This document shows, piece by piece, positions 7,463 to 7,559 of a stretch of DNA of 7,559 nt. The translations under genes were made by a program, and so were the position numbers. The stretch is taken from contig JAODNS010000267.1 of NCBI GenBank assembly GCA_025465145.1, forward strand, positions 1-7,559. Direction: 5' to 3'. Below the pieces are notes generated by a model. The model was not told the DNA's origin and searched no databases. It was given only the letters and a program-made list of their open reading frames with translations. Source of the DNA: Frankiales bacterium. GTDB taxonomy: Bacteria; Actinomycetota; Actinomycetes; Mycobacteriales; SCTD01. The first letter of the stretch is position 1; each line of letters begins with the position of its first letter.

Positions 7463-7499
7463 CGGTCCGCCTCCGGACGCTCCCGCCCGGTCCGCCTCC
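7463..7499 (+). repeat. Direct repeat of CGGTCCGCCTCC
   Basis: CGGTCCGCCTCC occurs at 7463-7474 and 7488-7499, 25 bp start to start. The first copy overlaps a small 5-bp stem with a 4-base loop (GTCCG 7465-7469, CGGAC 7474-7478). A second repeat, CCGCGCTCCG, occurs at 7512-7521 and 7543-7552. Function is unknown; the sequence is C-rich and low in complexity, so chance is possible. Confidence 0.5.
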
Positions 7500-7520
7500 C
7501 ACCCACCCCGACCGCGCTCC

Positions 7521-7537
7521 GCCGGGCCGCGCCCGGC
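7521..7537 (+). terminator. GC-only hairpin downstream of azlD
   Basis: GCCGGGC (7521-7527) pairs perfectly with GCCCGGC (7531-7537) around a CGC loop. It lies 82 bp after the azlD stop, with no T-tract. It could be a terminator of the azlCD operon, but short GC palindromes are frequent in such DNA. Confidence 0.35.
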
Positions 7538-7559
7538 CGGACCCGCGCTCCGGCACGCC

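Larger units (their letters stand above)
7439..7559. other. Non-coding C-rich tail after azlD
   Basis: No start codon with a ribosome site and no protein-like reading frame was found on either strand. The plus strand is strongly C-rich and nearly free of A/T. It contains only the short repeats and hairpin listed separately. A neighbouring gene presumably begins or ends outside the window. Confidence 0.6.

Noticed and set aside
6375..7556. A 393-codon minus-strand open frame opposite azlCD and the C-rich tail
   Set aside because: Composition is arginine/proline/alanine-rich without motifs, and the plus strand encodes two recognised membrane proteins with coupled starts.

Overview
The window is about 7.5 kb of very GC-rich DNA, packed with genes that overlap by a few bases and often start with GTG. 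This and the gene order point to an actinomycete (Actinomycetia). The order sigE, rseA, htrA, tatB with mrp facing it matches, from memory, the Mycobacterium tuberculosis neighbourhood Rv1221 to Rv1229c. The genus cannot be named from the sequence alone. No mobile element, CRISPR array, tRNA or rRNA was seen, and codon and base usage look uniform throughout.

Left part (1-3335, plus strand): a cell-envelope stress and secretion cluster. It holds the last codons of an ECF sigma factor (SigE type), its zinc-finger membrane anti-sigma factor, a secreted RseB/MucB-like regulator, a membrane-anchored HtrA serine protease with one PDZ domain, and TatB. The first three genes overlap by 4 bp at each junction (ATGA, GTGA), so they are probably translationally coupled. 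The expected logic is that the anti-sigma factor holds SigE at the membrane, RseB tunes its release in response to envelope signals, and HtrA handles misfolded exported proteins.

Middle (3332-4471, minus strand): mrp, a P-loop ATPase for Fe-S cluster delivery. It converges on tatB so tightly that both genes stop within one CTAG palindrome.

Right-middle (4580-6462, minus strand): a two-gene operon of CitE-superfamily enzymes. The first is a malyl-CoA/beta-methylmalyl-CoA lyase of the long type, recalled as closely resembling the Chloroflexus enzyme. The second is a shorter HpcH/HpaI protein, possibly a malyl-CoA thioesterase or another acyl-CoA lyase. A hairpin at 4509-4556 separates this operon from mrp.

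Right (6489-7438, plus strand): azlC and azlD, a two-component branched-chain amino acid exporter, divergent from the lyase operon across only 26 bp. The last 121 bp are a C-rich non-coding tail with short repeats and a GC hairpin.

The most notable non-gene signal is a recurring TAGCCT/TAACCT hexamer 6 bp before three start codons (tatB, malyl-CoA lyase, azlC), and a TAGCCT 10 bp before the mrp start. This is the arrangement expected for -10 boxes of leaderless mRNAs. In the lyase/azlC gap two such boxes lie back to back and form a near-palindrome. I found no convincing undescribed multi-gene system here; most of the window is conserved core biology.
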